Assembly: GCF_029952445.1 (NCBI RefSeq)
Contig: NZ_JAQPPK010000012.1
Location: forward strand, 1-64,000
Direction of reading: 5' to 3'
Length of the DNA stretch: 64,000 nucleotides
From: Paenarthrobacter nitroguajacolicus
GTDB taxonomy: Bacteria; Actinomycetota; Actinomycetes; Actinomycetales; Micrococcaceae
The translations under genes were made by a program, and so were the position numbers. Positions 1-8,964 of this stretch are shown piece after piece. Under the pieces are notes generated by a model, which saw only the letters and a list, made by a program, of their open reading frames with translations, had not been told where the DNA came from and searched no databases. Within the stretch, counting starts at the first letter, position 1. Each line of letters begins with the position of its first letter.

Positions 1-521
1 GTACGCGGCTGGCGACGTTCGGTGCCGGCGTCGGCGGTCTCGGCTGCTGCCGGGGCTTCGACGGCGGGAGCTGCTGCAGGCTCCGAGGCGGCGACAGCTG
101 TGTCCGCAGCGGCTTCAGCAGCTGCAACCACACCATCGCTCGTGGCGCGGCGGCTACGTCCACGTCCACGTCCGCGGGGTGCTTCCTGGGCCGGAGCCTC
201 GGGAGCTGCCTCAACGGGTGCGCTCTTTTCCGTGGCCTTGACCTGAGCAACCGGGGCTTCCTTGGCCACGGCAGGAGCCTTGGCCGCAGTGGCCTTGGCA
301 GGAGCCTTGGTAGTGGAAGTGCCCGCACGGTGGGCAGAAATGGCCGTGACCAAATCCCCCTTGCGCATACGGGATCCCCCCGAGATACCCAACTGGCTCG
401 CGAGAGCCTGAAGCTGGGCGAGCTTAAGGCCTGCAAGGCCGCTGCTCTTGGTTGCTGCCGTTGACTCAGCAGCAGAAGATGTTGTGTCCACAGCTGAAGC
501 CAGCTCAGTGGTTTCTGTCAC
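1..521 (-). CDS. rho: Transcription termination factor Rho, N-terminal part (cut by window edge)
   Basis: Rho is the hexameric RNA helicase that ends transcription of untranslated RNA. Only the first 173 codons are inside the window. Translation from GTG at 521 gives a Rho N-terminal helix-extended-loop-helix domain (about residues 28-62, with LAQLQALASQLGI and MRKGDLVTAI), then a long Ala/Pro/Lys-rich segment with an arginine-glycine patch (RGRGRGRSRR). Such a low-complexity insertion before the RNA-binding domain is typical of actinobacterial Rho. A GGGGGAAGGA ribosome site lies just before the GTG, and no in-frame stop occurs to base 1. Downstream of thrB in the same direction, the usual actinobacterial order. 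Confidence 0.93.
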   Translation of the reverse strand, partial: MTETTELASAVDTTSSAAESTAATKSSGLAGLKLAQLQALASQLGISGGSRMRKGDLVTAISAHRAGTSTTKAPAKATAAKAPAVAKEAPVAQVKATEKSAPVEAAPEAPAQEAPRGRGRGRSRRATSDGVVAAAEAAADTAVAASEPAAAPAVEAPAAAETADAGTERRQPR

Positions 522-827
522 GAAGGATCCTTCCCCCTCGACGGCGTCCAGAGCGAGAGCTGGACGCGATGATTTGTTCTGGGCTGCAGTTCAGATCTGC
601 AGCCGGTGATTTCGGCCGTGCCTGATGGATTGTGGCCAACAGGGCCGGATACTGATCGCCTTCACTGGATCCGGTTACCCGGACAGCCAGCCTGAAATTC
701 AGGAAACAGAGAGAGTTCTGCGGCACCTGATGCAGGCCGGAAAGAGACGACACCACCAACGTTGGCACAGTTGACGAAAGGGTACGGCGAAAAACCGAAG
801 TCCAAAATCAGGGAACTGCCCGCGGCT
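522..827 (-). other. Gene-free 5' leader of rho with a start-proximal hairpin
   Basis: These 306 bases between thrB and rho hold no credible gene. An 8-bp inverted repeat (GCGTCCAG at 544-551 with CTGGACGC at 560-567) forms a hairpin about 20 bases before the rho start codon. A TACCCT hexamer on the minus strand near 779-784 could be a -10 element, which would give a leader of roughly 250 bases. Autoregulation through the leader is known for rho in other bacteria; for this sequence it is inference. Confidence 0.4.
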
Positions 828-1802
828 TTACCGGCGGTGCACTTCCACTCTAGCACCTTGAACGTCCACAGCCAGCGTCATCACACGCCAACCAACGTCC
901 GGTGTGTTGGCCGAGGTAAACGTCTTGATGAAATCCGCTGCCGCGGCAGCTTCCTGATCGCCGTTGGCGAGTACCAGCACCGTGGGGCCCGCACCGGAAA
1001 CGACGGCCGCATGCCCTGCACCCCGAAGGGCAGTTATGAGGTCCGCGCTGGGCCGCATGGCCTGGGCCCGATAGCTCTGGTGCAAATAGTCCTCGGTGCC
1101 TGGCAGCAACAATCCAGGTTCCGCTGTCAGCGCGTGGATCAGCAACGCAGCCCGGCCGGAATTCATTGCCGCCGCGTGGTGGCCGACTGAAGCCGGAAGC
1201 AACCCGCGGGCGGTCTCGGTGGACAGCTCGTAATCCGGCACTGCCACCACCGGAATCACGGACGGTGATACCTCGGCGCGCGTACTGCTGTACTGCTCGC
1301 TGTCCTGCCACGAGAGCGCCAGCCCGCCGAAAATCGCGGGTGCGACGTTGTCCGGGTGCCCTTCCATCTCGCTGGTCAGCTGCAGGATCCACTGGCGGTC
1401 ACGCTGTGCTTCCGGAGGCACCATGGCGTTGGCAACCGTAACGGCGGCCACCACTGCCGATGCTGAGGAACCCAATCCCCGTCCATGGGGATTGACGTTG
1501 TCGGCCGTGATCCGCAAACCGCTGTGCTGGAAGCCAAGGCGCTCCAAGGCAAGGTCGATGGCACGCACCACCAGGTGGGTAGCATCGCGTGGAAGGGTAT
1601 CGGCGCCCTCACCGGAGAGCTCGAACTCAAGCTCTCCGGTGGTGAGGGTTTCCACCGTCAAGGTGTCGTAGATGGACAGGGCCAGGCCCAGGCTGTCGTA
1701 GCCTGGGCCCAGATTGGCGCTGGTCCCAGGGACCTTGACGGTCAGCCGTTGGCCTGCCGCGACGATGACACGATCAGTCGCGGTGGGCTGTGTTGATTCC
1801 AC
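828..1802 (-). CDS. thrB: Homoserine kinase
   Basis: ThrB phosphorylates L-homoserine with ATP to O-phosphohomoserine, the substrate of threonine synthase. The 324-residue protein has the GHMP kinase N-terminal motif (KVPGTSANLGPGYD), the glycine/serine-rich phosphate loop (GRGLGSSASAVVAA) and the C-terminal GHMP motif (VVSGAGPTVL). A longer reading frame extends upstream, but GTG at 1802 lies only 2 bases after the thrC stop and gives the family-typical N-terminus, so I use it. It is the last biosynthetic gene of the hom-thrC-thrB block and probably depends on translational coupling, since no strong ribosome site is visible outside the thrC coding end. Confidence 0.95.
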   Translation of the reverse strand: MESTQPTATDRVIVAAGQRLTVKVPGTSANLGPGYDSLGLALSIYDTLTVETLTTGELEFELSGEGADTLPRDATHLVVRAIDLALERLGFQHSGLRITADNVNPHGRGLGSSASAVVAAVTVANAMVPPEAQRDRQWILQLTSEMEGHPDNVAPAIFGGLALSWQDSEQYSSTRAEVSPSVIPVVAVPDYELSTETARGLLPASVGHHAAAMNSGRAALLIHALTAEPGLLLPGTEDYLHQSYRAQAMRPSADLITALRGAGHAAVVSGAGPTVLVLANGDQEAAAAADFIKTFTSANTPDVGWRVMTLAVDVQGARVEVHRR

Positions 1803-1804
1803 TC

Positions 1805-2908
1805 TTAGTTTTCTTCCAGTCCCAGTTCTGCTGCAACGGTGACGACGTCGTTCGGCACCTTGACGGGCTGGACATCGCTGCCGTCTTCGGTCCGGAGGGC
1901 CCACTGGGGATCCTTGAGCCCGTGGCCAGTGACAGTAATGACGATGGTCTTGCCCGACGGAGCTTCACCCGCAGCGTGCTTCTTGATCAAACCGGCGACG
2001 CCGGCAGCAGAACCTGGCTCTACGAAGACGCCTTCCTTGGACGACAACCAGCGGTGGGCGTCCAGGATCTCGTCGTCCGTGACAGCTTCGATGAGTCCAC
2101 CCGATTCGTCGCGCGCGGCAACAGCGGTGTCCCAGGAAGCCGGGTTGCCGATGCGGATAGCCGTGGCGATCGTGTCCGGTTCCGTGATGGGGTGACCGGC
2201 AACGAACGGCGCAGCACCGGCAGCCTGGAAGCCCCACATGATCGGAGTCTTGGTGGAAACGGCCGGAAGAGTACCGTTGGCCGACTCAAAAGGCGCTGCG
2301 TACTCTTTGTAGCCCTTCCAGTAGGCGCTGATGTTGCCAGCGTTTCCTACCGGCAGGACGTGAATGTCCGGGGCATCGCCCAAAGAATCCACAACTTCAA
2401 AGGCGCCGGTCTTCTGGCCCTGGATACGCGCGGGGTTGACCGAGTTCACCAGGAACACGGGGTAGGACTCGCCGAGCTTGCGGGCGATGTCCAGGCAGTT
2501 GTCGAAGTTGCCATCGACCTGCAGCAAGGTGGCGCCGTGGGCAATGGCCTGGCTCAGCTTGCCCATGGAGATCTTGCCCTCGGGGACCAGTACGGCGCAC
2601 TTCAGGCCCGCGGCCGTTGCGTAGGCCGCTGCCGACGCAGAGGTGTTTCCCGTGGAGGCGCAAACGACGGCCTTCGCGCCGGCCTCGACTGCTGCCGTCA
2701 TGGCCATGGTCATGCCACGGTCCTTGAAGGAACCAGTGGGGTTCATGCCTTCAACCTTGAGGTAAACCTCTGAGCCGGTCAGCTCGGACAGCTTTTGCGC
2801 GTGGACCAGAGGAGTGCCGCCCTCGCCGAGAGTGATGACCTTGGTGGCTTCCGTTACAGGCAAACGATCAGCGTATTCGCGGATTACTCCGCGCCATTGG
2901 TGAGCCAC
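1805..2908 (-). CDS. thrC: Threonine synthase
   Basis: ThrC is a PLP enzyme converting O-phosphohomoserine to L-threonine and phosphate. The 367-residue product has the fold-type II PLP-lysine motif (TGSFKDRGM), the [13 protein letters not shown] stretch that contacts the cofactor phosphate, and a glycine-rich [12 protein letters not shown] segment. Its GTG start immediately follows the hom stop codon TAA with no spacer, and its stop lies 2 bases before the thrB start, so hom, thrC and thrB are almost certainly one translationally coupled mRNA. The length matches the short actinobacterial/Bacillus ThrC class rather than the longer enteric form. Confidence 0.96.
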   Translation of the reverse strand: MAHQWRGVIREYADRLPVTEATKVITLGEGGTPLVHAQKLSELTGSEVYLKVEGMNPTGSFKDRGMTMAMTAAVEAGAKAVVCASTGNTSASAAAYATAAGLKCAVLVPEGKISMGKLSQAIAHGATLLQVDGNFDNCLDIARKLGESYPVFLVNSVNPARIQGQKTGAFEVVDSLGDAPDIHVLPVGNAGNISAYWKGYKEYAAPFESANGTLPAVSTKTPIMWGFQAAGAAPFVAGHPITEPDTIATAIRIGNPASWDTAVAARDESGGLIEAVTDDEILDAHRWLSSKEGVFVEPGSAAGVAGLIKKHAAGEAPSGKTIVITVTGHGLKDPQWALRTEDGSDVQPVKVPNDVVTVAAELGLEEN

Positions 2909-4225
2909 TTAGACCCCTTCTACCCGCAGTACGGATGTGACGGAATTGATGACGTCGAGGCCCTTCACGGCCTCAACGGTTGCTGCGAGTGCAGCTTCGG
3001 ATGCACGGTGCGTCACGATCTTCAGTTCCGCCGACTCAACCTTGGAGGCAGAGTCGCGGTGGATCGTTTGACGCATGATTTCGATGGAAACACCGTTTTC
3101 CGCAAAGATGTGGGCAATCCGGGCAAGCACGCCCGCCTGGTCAGCGACATCCAAACCGATGTAGTAGCTCGTGTTGGAAGCGTCGATGGTGAGTGCGGGA
3201 ACGTGGCCCGTGGTGGTCTCGGTTCGCCCCGGACCGCCAAGGACCAGGCGCCGGGCCGCGGAGACGAGGTCGCCAAGCACTGCTGATGCCGTAGGCGTTC
3301 CACCGGCACCCTGGCCATAGAACATCAGTTCACCGGCGTTCTCCGCCTCGATGAACACAGCATTGAAGGCACCGCGAACGGCAGCCAAGGGGTGTTCGCG
3401 CGGAAGCAACGTGGGGTGCACCCGCACCGAGATTCCGCTGCCGAGATCCGAGGAGTCGATCTTCTCGGCGATCGCGAGCAGCTTGATGACGAATCCGGCT
3501 TCCTTCGCGGAGGCGATGTCTTCGGCACTGACTTTGGTGATGCCCTCGCAGTAGACGTCGTCCAGGGAGAACCGGGTGTGGAAGGAAAGCGAAGCCAGGA
3601 TTGCGGCCTTCGCCGCGGCGTCATGACCTTCGACGTCGGCCGTCGGGTCGGCTTCGGCGTAACCCAATCGCTGGGCCTCCGCCAGGGCGTCAGCAAACTG
3701 GGCCCCTGTGCTGTCCATCTGGTCAAGGATGAAGTTGGTGGTTCCGTTGACGATGCCCAGCACACGGGTGATCCTGTCCCCGGAAAGGCTGTCGCGGATC
3801 GGCCGCAGGATGGGAATGGCACCGGCCACGGCGGCCTCGTAGGAAAGCTGCACTCCGGCCTTGTCGGCCTCTTCGTACAGTGTGGGTCCATCCTGGGCCA
3901 GCAGGGCCTTGTTGCCTGTGACGACGCAGGCGCCGTTCTGGATCGCGGTAAGGATCAACGAACGCGCAGGTTCAATGCCGCCCATCAATTCGATGACGAG
4001 GTCCGCGTCCTTGACCAGGGTGTCGGCGTCGGTCGTGAACAGTTCACGCGGCAGTTCAACGTCGCGCGGGGTGTCGACGTTGCGAACAGCGATGCCGGAC
4101 AGCTCCAGCCGGGCGCCGCTGCGGGCGGCCAGTGCCTCGGCGTCGTCAATCAGAATCCGCGCGACCTGGGCCCCAACGTTGCCACAGCCCAGCAGGGCCA
4201 CTTTCAAGGTTCGCACTTCAGACAT
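2909..4225 (-). CDS. hom: Homoserine dehydrogenase
   Basis: Hom reduces aspartate semialdehyde to L-homoserine with NAD(P)H, the branch point to threonine and methionine. The 438-residue protein has an N-terminal Rossmann motif (ALLGCGNVGAQV), the catalytic domain with NGTTNFIL, GYAEADPTADVEGHDAAAK and the VTGNKALLA segment, and a C-terminal ACT domain (from about residue 355, YIGLDVADQAGVLARIAHIFAENGVSI). The ACT domain is the usual site of threonine feedback inhibition in this family. The ATG overlaps the end of lysA by 8 bases, so the aspartate-family genes lysA, hom, thrC and thrB form a tightly packed operon. Confidence 0.97.
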   Translation of the reverse strand: MSEVRTLKVALLGCGNVGAQVARILIDDAEALAARSGARLELSGIAVRNVDTPRDVELPRELFTTDADTLVKDADLVIELMGGIEPARSLILTAIQNGACVVTGNKALLAQDGPTLYEEADKAGVQLSYEAAVAGAIPILRPIRDSLSGDRITRVLGIVNGTTNFILDQMDSTGAQFADALAEAQRLGYAEADPTADVEGHDAAAKAAILASLSFHTRFSLDDVYCEGITKVSAEDIASAKEAGFVIKLLAIAEKIDSSDLGSGISVRVHPTLLPREHPLAAVRGAFNAVFIEAENAGELMFYGQGAGGTPTASAVLGDLVSAARRLVLGGPGRTETTTGHVPALTIDASNTSYYIGLDVADQAGVLARIAHIFAENGVSIEIMRQTIHRDSASKVESAELKIVTHRASEAALAATVEAVKGLDVINSVTSVLRVEGV

Positions 4226-5690
4226 TCGCCACTCCCATGTCGCGGTTCAAGAGATCTTCTTCGGTTTCCCCGCGGACAATCAGCCGGGCGGCTCCGTCGC
4301 GTACAGCGACAACGCCAGGCCGGGCCAGGTAGTTGTAGTTGCTGGAAAGGGCCCAGCAGTAGGCGCCGGTACCCGGTACTGCGAGCAAATCACCGGCTGC
4401 CACGTCCGCGGGCAGATATACATCTCTAACAACTATGTCGCCGCTCTCGCAATGTTTGCCCACTACTCGGGACAACTGCGGGGCCGCGGCGGAGTCGCGG
4501 GAAGCCAAAATTGCCGAATAATCCGCGTCGTACAGCACCGGACGGGCGTTATCGCTCATTCCACCATCCACCGACACATAGCGGCGCGGATACGTAACGT
4601 TCCCCTGCCCTGCTGCATCGCCAGGAGCGTCCACCCTGACTGTTTTGAGGGTGCCGACTTCGTACAACGTAAACGTGGTGCTGCCTACGATCGCGCGCCC
4701 GGGTTCGATGGAAATGCGCGGCGCCGTTATGCCCAGTTCGGCGCAGGTGGAACGCACGACGGCGGCCATCGCCTGCGCGATTTCGGCCGGCGGACGGGGG
4801 GTGTCCACCGGGGTGTAGGCGATACCGTAGCCTCCGCCGAGATCGAGCTCGGGCAGCACGATGGAGTACTTGCTCTGCATGGAGGCGAGGAACCGCAGCA
4901 GCTTCTCCCCCGCCACGGCAAAGCCGTCAGGCTCGAAGATCTGCGAGCCGATGTGGCAGTGCAGGCCCAGGAGCTCAATGCTCGAATAGGACGTCGCTGC
5001 TGCAACGGCTTCCTCAGCAGCGGACAGGCCGGCTTCCTCAGTGGAGTCCTCGGCCATGGAGAGGCCAAACTTCTGGTCCTCGTGGGCGGTGGCAATGAAC
5101 TCATGCGTGTGGGCATGGACACCAGGGGTCAGGCGGAGCATGACCTTGGCGGTTTCACCGCGGCCGGAGGCAATCTTGGCGACGCGCTCGAGTTCGTCGA
5201 GGCTGTCCACCACGATCCTGCCCACCTGCATATCAAGCGCACGATTGATCTCGGCGTCCGACTTGTTGTTTCCGTGCAGTCCAAGGTTGGCCCCCGGAAT
5301 CCCGGCGCGGGCAGCGACGGCCAACTCACCGCCGGAGCAGGTGTCCAGTCGGAGGCCTTCTTCTGCCACCCAGCTTGCCACTGCGGTGCACAGGAACGAT
5401 TTGCCGGCGTAGTAGACATCCACTCCCCCGCAAATGTCGGCGAAGGCGGCATCGAAGGAGTCCTTGAATTCCCTGGCACGCGCACGGAAGTCCGACTCGC
5501 TCATGACAAACAGCGGAGTACCAAACTGTTCCTTGAGTTCTTTGACCGCAATACCGTCGATGGTGACAACACCTGCGTCGTTCTTCTCCACCCCGGCTGC
5601 CCACATGGGAGGCTGCAGGGCGTTCAGGTCTTCCGGCAGCGCCAACCATTCCGGCGCAAGGGGGGAAACGTGGCTGGAGTCTGTGGTCAT
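4218..5690 (-). CDS. lysA: Diaminopimelate decarboxylase
   Basis: LysA decarboxylates meso-diaminopimelate to L-lysine with PLP. It has the fold-type III barrel with the PLP lysine in VYYAGKSFL (K97), HCHIGSQI, the glycine-rich LGGGYGIAY and a C-terminal C-E-S-G-D active-site motif (GKHCESGDI). The frame extends upstream to 5762, but ATG at 5690 is preferred: it follows the argS stop by 4 bases and has a GTAGGGA ribosome site. The resulting 490-residue protein has the N-terminal extension (LAPEWLALPEDLNAL) common in Micrococcaceae LysA. Co-transcription with argS upstream is conserved in actinobacteria, where lysine and arginine functions are co-regulated in some species. Confidence 0.95.
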   Translation of the reverse strand: MTTDSSHVSPLAPEWLALPEDLNALQPPMWAAGVEKNDAGVVTIDGIAVKELKEQFGTPLFVMSESDFRARAREFKDSFDAAFADICGGVDVYYAGKSFLCTAVASWVAEEGLRLDTCSGGELAVAARAGIPGANLGLHGNNKSDAEINRALDMQVGRIVVDSLDELERVAKIASGRGETAKVMLRLTPGVHAHTHEFIATAHEDQKFGLSMAEDSTEEAGLSAAEEAVAAATSYSSIELLGLHCHIGSQIFEPDGFAVAGEKLLRFLASMQSKYSIVLPELDLGGGYGIAYTPVDTPRPPAEIAQAMAAVVRSTCAELGITAPRISIEPGRAIVGSTTFTLYEVGTLKTVRVDAPGDAAGQGNVTYPRRYVSVDGGMSDNARPVLYDADYSAILASRDSAAAPQLSRVVGKHCESGDIVVRDVYLPADVAAGDLLAVPGTGAYCWALSSNYNYLARPGVVAVRDGAARLIVRGETEEDLLNRDMGVANV

Positions 5691-5694
5691 TTCC

Positions 5695-7344
5695 CTACAT
5701 CCGTTCCGGCGCGGAAACGCCCAGCAATTCGAGTCCGTTGGCAAGTACCTGGCTGGTGGCATCGTTCAGCCACAAGCGTGTCCGGTTGACGTCCTGGACA
5801 GGGTCATCGCCCTGAGGCGAAACACGGCAGGCGTCGTACCAGCGGTGGTAGGCGCCGGCGATGACTTCGAGGTGGCGTGCCACGCGGTGCGGTTCGCGCA
5901 GCTCGGCGGCCTTCGCCACGATGGACGGGTAACTGCCCAGGTAGGAGAGGAGCTCGTTCTCGGTAGCGTGGTCCAGGAGCGCTGCATCGAACACGGAACG
6001 GTCGACGCCGGCCTCGGCTGCGTTCCGGGCGGTGCCACGTGAGCGGGCGTGGGCGTATTGGACGTAAAACACCGGGTTCTCGTTGCTGTTCTTCTTGAGC
6101 AGTTCCGGGTCCAGGGTCAGCGGCGAGTCGGCCGGGAAGCGTGCGAGCGAGTAACGGACAGCGTCCTTGCCGAGCCAGGAAATAAGGTCCTTGAGCTCGA
6201 TGATGTTGCCTGCGCGCTTGGAGAGCTTGGCACCGTTCACGGACACAAGTTGACCAATCAGGACCTCGATATTGACCTCGGGGTCATCGCCGGCGCAAGC
6301 GGCAATGGCCTTGAGGCGGTTGATGTATCCGTGGTGGTCCGCACCCAGAAGGTAGATCTTTTCCGTAAACCCGCGGTCCTTCTTGGAAAGGTAGTAAGCG
6401 GCGTCTGCGGCGAAGTAGGTAGGTTCGCCGTTGGCGCGGATCATGACGCGGTCTTTGTCGTCGCCGAAGTCGGTGGTGCGCAGCCAGACCGCGCCGCCGT
6501 CGTCAAAGACGTGCCCCTGCTCGCGAAGGCGTGCAACAGCAGATTCGATTGCACCGGCGTCGTGCAGCTCCTTCTCGGAGAAGAAGACATCGAACTCCAC
6601 GCCAAACTCAGACAACGTGGTTTTGATGTCGGCCATCTGGGCCTCATAGGCAGCGGCCCGGATAACCGGCAGGGCTGCTTCGTCGGTGAGCTCCCGGATG
6701 TCCGGGTGCGCCTTCAGGACTTCATCGCCAAGCTCACGAATGTATTCACCCGGGTAGCCGCCCTCGGGAACGCCCCTGCCGTGAAGGCGGGAGAGTACTG
6801 AATTCGCGAAGACGTTCATCTGCGAGCCGGCGTCGTTGATGTAGTACTCGGCGGTGACATCGGCGCCGGACGCACGAAGCACGCGGGCAATGGCGTCGCC
6901 CAGGGCCGCCCAGCGGGTGTGGCCGATGTGCAACGGGCCCGTGGGGTTCGCGGAAACGAATTCCATGTTGACCACGCGCCCTGCGAGCGCCTGGTTGGTA
7001 CCGTACGCGGTTCCGGCCTCGACGATGGTCTTCGCAAGCGTGCCGGCCGTCGCGGCATCCACCGTGATGTTCAGGAAGCCCGGCCCAGCGATTTCCACGC
7101 CTGTTACCCCCGGGATGCCCTGAAGGTGGTTGCTCAGGATGCCGGCGAATTCGCGCGGATTCATCCCGGCCTGCTTGGACAGTTGCAGGGCAATGTTGGT
7201 GGCCCAATCACCATGGTCCCGGTTCTTGGGTCGCTCCACGCGCACGGCGTCGGGCACGGCAGATTCCGTCAAGGCGATTTCGCCCGTGGAGACAGCGTCC
7301 TTAAGGCAGGCGGATATGGCAGCAGAGAGTTCTTCGGGAGTCAC
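5695..7344 (-). CDS. argS: Arginyl-tRNA synthetase
   Basis: ArgRS charges tRNA-Arg with arginine in the cytosol. The 549-residue class I synthetase has an N-terminal Arg-S additional domain (about 1-85), the HIGH signature in NPTGPLHIGHTRWAALGD, a KMSKS-equivalent (GAKLSKRAGN) and a C-terminal DALR anticodon-binding domain with the family's terminal ERM. GTG at 7344 starts exactly 6 bases after TAGGCT on the minus strand and there is no ribosome-binding site, so I infer a leaderless transcript. It is the first gene of the argS-lysA-hom-thrC-thrB run; the divergent sORF/FMN-protein module starts about 130 bases away. Confidence 0.97.
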   Translation of the reverse strand: MTPEELSAAISACLKDAVSTGEIALTESAVPDAVRVERPKNRDHGDWATNIALQLSKQAGMNPREFAGILSNHLQGIPGVTGVEIAGPGFLNITVDAATAGTLAKTIVEAGTAYGTNQALAGRVVNMEFVSANPTGPLHIGHTRWAALGDAIARVLRASGADVTAEYYINDAGSQMNVFANSVLSRLHGRGVPEGGYPGEYIRELGDEVLKAHPDIRELTDEAALPVIRAAAYEAQMADIKTTLSEFGVEFDVFFSEKELHDAGAIESAVARLREQGHVFDDGGAVWLRTTDFGDDKDRVMIRANGEPTYFAADAAYYLSKKDRGFTEKIYLLGADHHGYINRLKAIAACAGDDPEVNIEVLIGQLVSVNGAKLSKRAGNIIELKDLISWLGKDAVRYSLARFPADSPLTLDPELLKKNSNENPVFYVQYAHARSRGTARNAAEAGVDRSVFDAALLDHATENELLSYLGSYPSIVAKAAELREPHRVARHLEVIAGAYHRWYDACRVSPQGDDPVQDVNRTRLWLNDATSQVLANGLELLGVSAPERM

Positions 7345-7350
7345 GGATCT

Positions 7351-7356
7351 AGCCTA
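7351..7356 (-). promoter_or_regulatory. -10 element for a leaderless argS transcript (TAGGCT)
   Basis: TAGGCT on the minus strand is separated by 6 bases (AGATCC) from the GTG of argS. Transcription starting about 7 bases after a TANNNT box would begin at the start codon itself. The same arrangement recurs at several other genes in the window. Confidence 0.65.
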
Positions 7357-7484
7357 CCGGTGGCCCGCAAAGTCGCGGAATTGGAGGACCCGTATGTGGA
7401 TAGTTTGACCACAGCTGGGACACAGGAACAGCTGGCAGCCTCCACAGACTGAACCATTAAGCTGATTTCAACGTTGTGAAGGAC

Positions 7485-7595
7485 ATGGACGGTGGCCTGG
7501 ACCCTCATCCGGACCTGCCAGCCTCCATGACGAACGAGCCCCTTGACGAATTACTCCCGGTTGAACTTGTCCAGTTGAAACGAGCAGAATCATGA
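7485..7595 (+). CDS. Possible short leader ORF overlapping the FMN-binding lipoprotein
   Basis: An ATG at 7485 (or in-frame GTG at 7476) opens a 36-39 codon frame ending in TGA at 7593-7595. This stop overlaps the ATG of the next gene in an ATGA arrangement. The predicted peptide is acidic, ends in LVQLKRAES and resembles nothing I recognise. A TAAGCT hexamer (7458-7463) lies 12 bases before the GTG. The following gene lacks a clear Shine-Dalgarno sequence, so translation of this frame could couple to it. It may equally be a chance open frame; there is no homology evidence. Confidence 0.3.
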   Translation: MDGGLDPHPDLPASMTNEPLDELLPVELVQLKRAES

Positions 7596-8086
7596 CTACG
7601 CCACTCCGCAAGAGCATCTACGTTGGCATTGCCGGCCTGTCCATCGCAGGAACTGCCGCCGGGTGTGCGCCCAGTACCCAAGCGCCTGCCACCCAGGCCC
7701 CGGCCACCCAGGAGGGTGGCCAGGCATCAACGGGCAGCCCATCACCTGGCAGCACCACTTCGTCTGCCCCCATCGCTTCCAGCGGGGCCACCACGTACAA
7801 GGACGGCACCTACAGCGCCGACGGAACCTACACCTCGCCCAATGGTCAGGAGACGGTAGGCGTGGAACTGACCCTTGCCGCAGACAAGGTTTCAGCGGTG
7901 AACATCACAGTCCACCCGTCGAACCCCAACACCAAGAAGTTCCAGGGTGAGTTCGCCAGCGGCATCGCGGCTCAAATCGTCGGAAAGGATGTGGACGAAC
8001 TCAAGGTCTCCAAGGTCTCTGGTTCTTCCCTCACGTCCGGAGGGTTCAACGACGCCCTGGAACAAATCAAGTCCCAGGCCAAGTAG
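7592..8086 (+). CDS. FMN-binding domain lipoprotein, probable flavinylated electron carrier
   Basis: This 164-residue protein has an N-terminal signal with a lipobox-like TAAGC (lipidation candidate Cys25), a Pro/Ser/Thr-rich linker with APATQ repeats (26-68), and a C-terminal FMN_bind domain of the RnfG/NqrC type (about 70-164). The SGSSLT segment (143-148) matches the flavinylation motif in which the last threonine, here T148, carries FMN through a phosphoester bond. It probably sits on the outer face of the membrane and passes electrons between the downstream membrane reductase and an unknown acceptor. The adjacent ApbE gene supplies the enzyme that would attach the FMN. Covalent flavinylation is inferred. 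Confidence 0.85.
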   Translation: MTTPLRKSIYVGIAGLSIAGTAAGCAPSTQAPATQAPATQEGGQASTGSPSPGSTTSSAPIASSGATTYKDGTYSADGTYTSPNGQETVGVELTLAADKVSAVNITVHPSNPNTKKFQGEFASGIAAQIVGKDVDELKVSKVSGSSLTSGGFNDALEQIKSQAK

Positions 8087-8091
8087 CCGTC

Positions 8092-8964
8092 ATGCCGCAT
8101 CCGGGCTGGAGCACTTTCAGCTTCGACGGCATCGGCACGCGGTGGGAAATTTCGACGCCGGACCAACTGGCTCCCGCTCTCACCGGGGAGTTGCTCGGTG
8201 CCGTGGAAGGCTACGACAAGGCGTGGTCGCGCTTCAGGCCGGATTCCTCGGTATCCGCCCTCTCCCGAGCTCGGGGCACCATCACTTTGCCACCGCATGC
8301 CCCTGCGCTTCAGGCACTCTACTCGGCGCTGTACCGGCTCAGTGACGGGGCAATGACTCCCCTCATCGGCAGCAGTCTTGAAACGCTGGGATATGACGCC
8401 GGCTACACCCTGATCCCTTCCGGACCGCCCCAAGCACCGCCCCGTTGGGAGGACGTCCTGGAATGGACCGGCTCGGCAATGACCGCGAAGGAACCTCTCG
8501 TGCTGGACATCGGAGCTGCAGGCAAAGGCCAACTCGTTGACCTTCTGGCGGAGGTTCTGCGGCAAGCCGGGCACCGGGACTTCCTGGTGGACGGCAGCGG
8601 CGACATGTTGCACGCGGGCAATCACCCCGTGACAGTCGCACTGGAGCACCCGTACAACCCCCGGCAGGCCATTGGGACCGTTGAGCTGGATAACCAAGCC
8701 CTGTGCGCTTCGGCGTCCAACCGCCGCGCGTGGGATGACGGGCTGCACCACGTCCTGGACGGCACCACCGGCAAGCCGGTGAACACAACAGTGGCAACCT
8801 GGACAATGGCCGGCAGCGCCATGGTGGCCGATGGCTTGGCCACGGCGCTGTTCATGATGGAAGCAGCAGCGCTGGAGCAGGAGTTCGATGTCGAGTGGCT
8901 CAAAGTCTCCTCTGCGGGCGCTGCCACGTTTTCAGCCGGTTTTGAGGGGAGACTGTTCACATGA
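8092..8964 (+). CDS. apbE: FAD:protein FMN transferase
   Basis: ApbE moves FMN from FAD onto a Ser/Thr of exported redox proteins. The 290-residue protein has the family landmarks: an early GIGTRWEI segment, AWSRFRPDSSVS, DIGAAGKGQLVD with LVDGSGDMLHAG (FAD binding), and a C-terminal HHVLDGTTGKPV followed by MVADGLATALF. It is somewhat short for the family, and I see no convincing signal peptide, so catalysis may be cytosolic or the protein may be exported another way. It starts 5 bases after the FMN-lipoprotein and overlaps the next gene by 4 bases (ATGA), which ties it to the electron-transfer module. Confidence 0.9.
   Translation: MPHPGWSTFSFDGIGTRWEISTPDQLAPALTGELLGAVEGYDKAWSRFRPDSSVSALSRARGTITLPPHAPALQALYSALYRLSDGAMTPLIGSSLETLGYDAGYTLIPSGPPQAPPRWEDVLEWTGSAMTAKEPLVLDIGAAGKGQLVDLLAEVLRQAGHRDFLVDGSGDMLHAGNHPVTVALEHPYNPRQAIGTVELDNQALCASASNRRAWDDGLHHVLDGTTGKPVNTTVATWTMAGSAMVADGLATALFMMEAAALEQEFDVEWLKVSSAGAATFSAGFEGRLFT

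Noticed and set aside
22..246. 74-codon Ala-rich plus frame at the left edge
   Set aside because: It is the reverse of the low-complexity segment of rho.
3861..5789. 642-codon plus-strand open frame over hom and lysA
   Set aside because: It is antisense to two well-supported biosynthetic genes and shows no family motifs.
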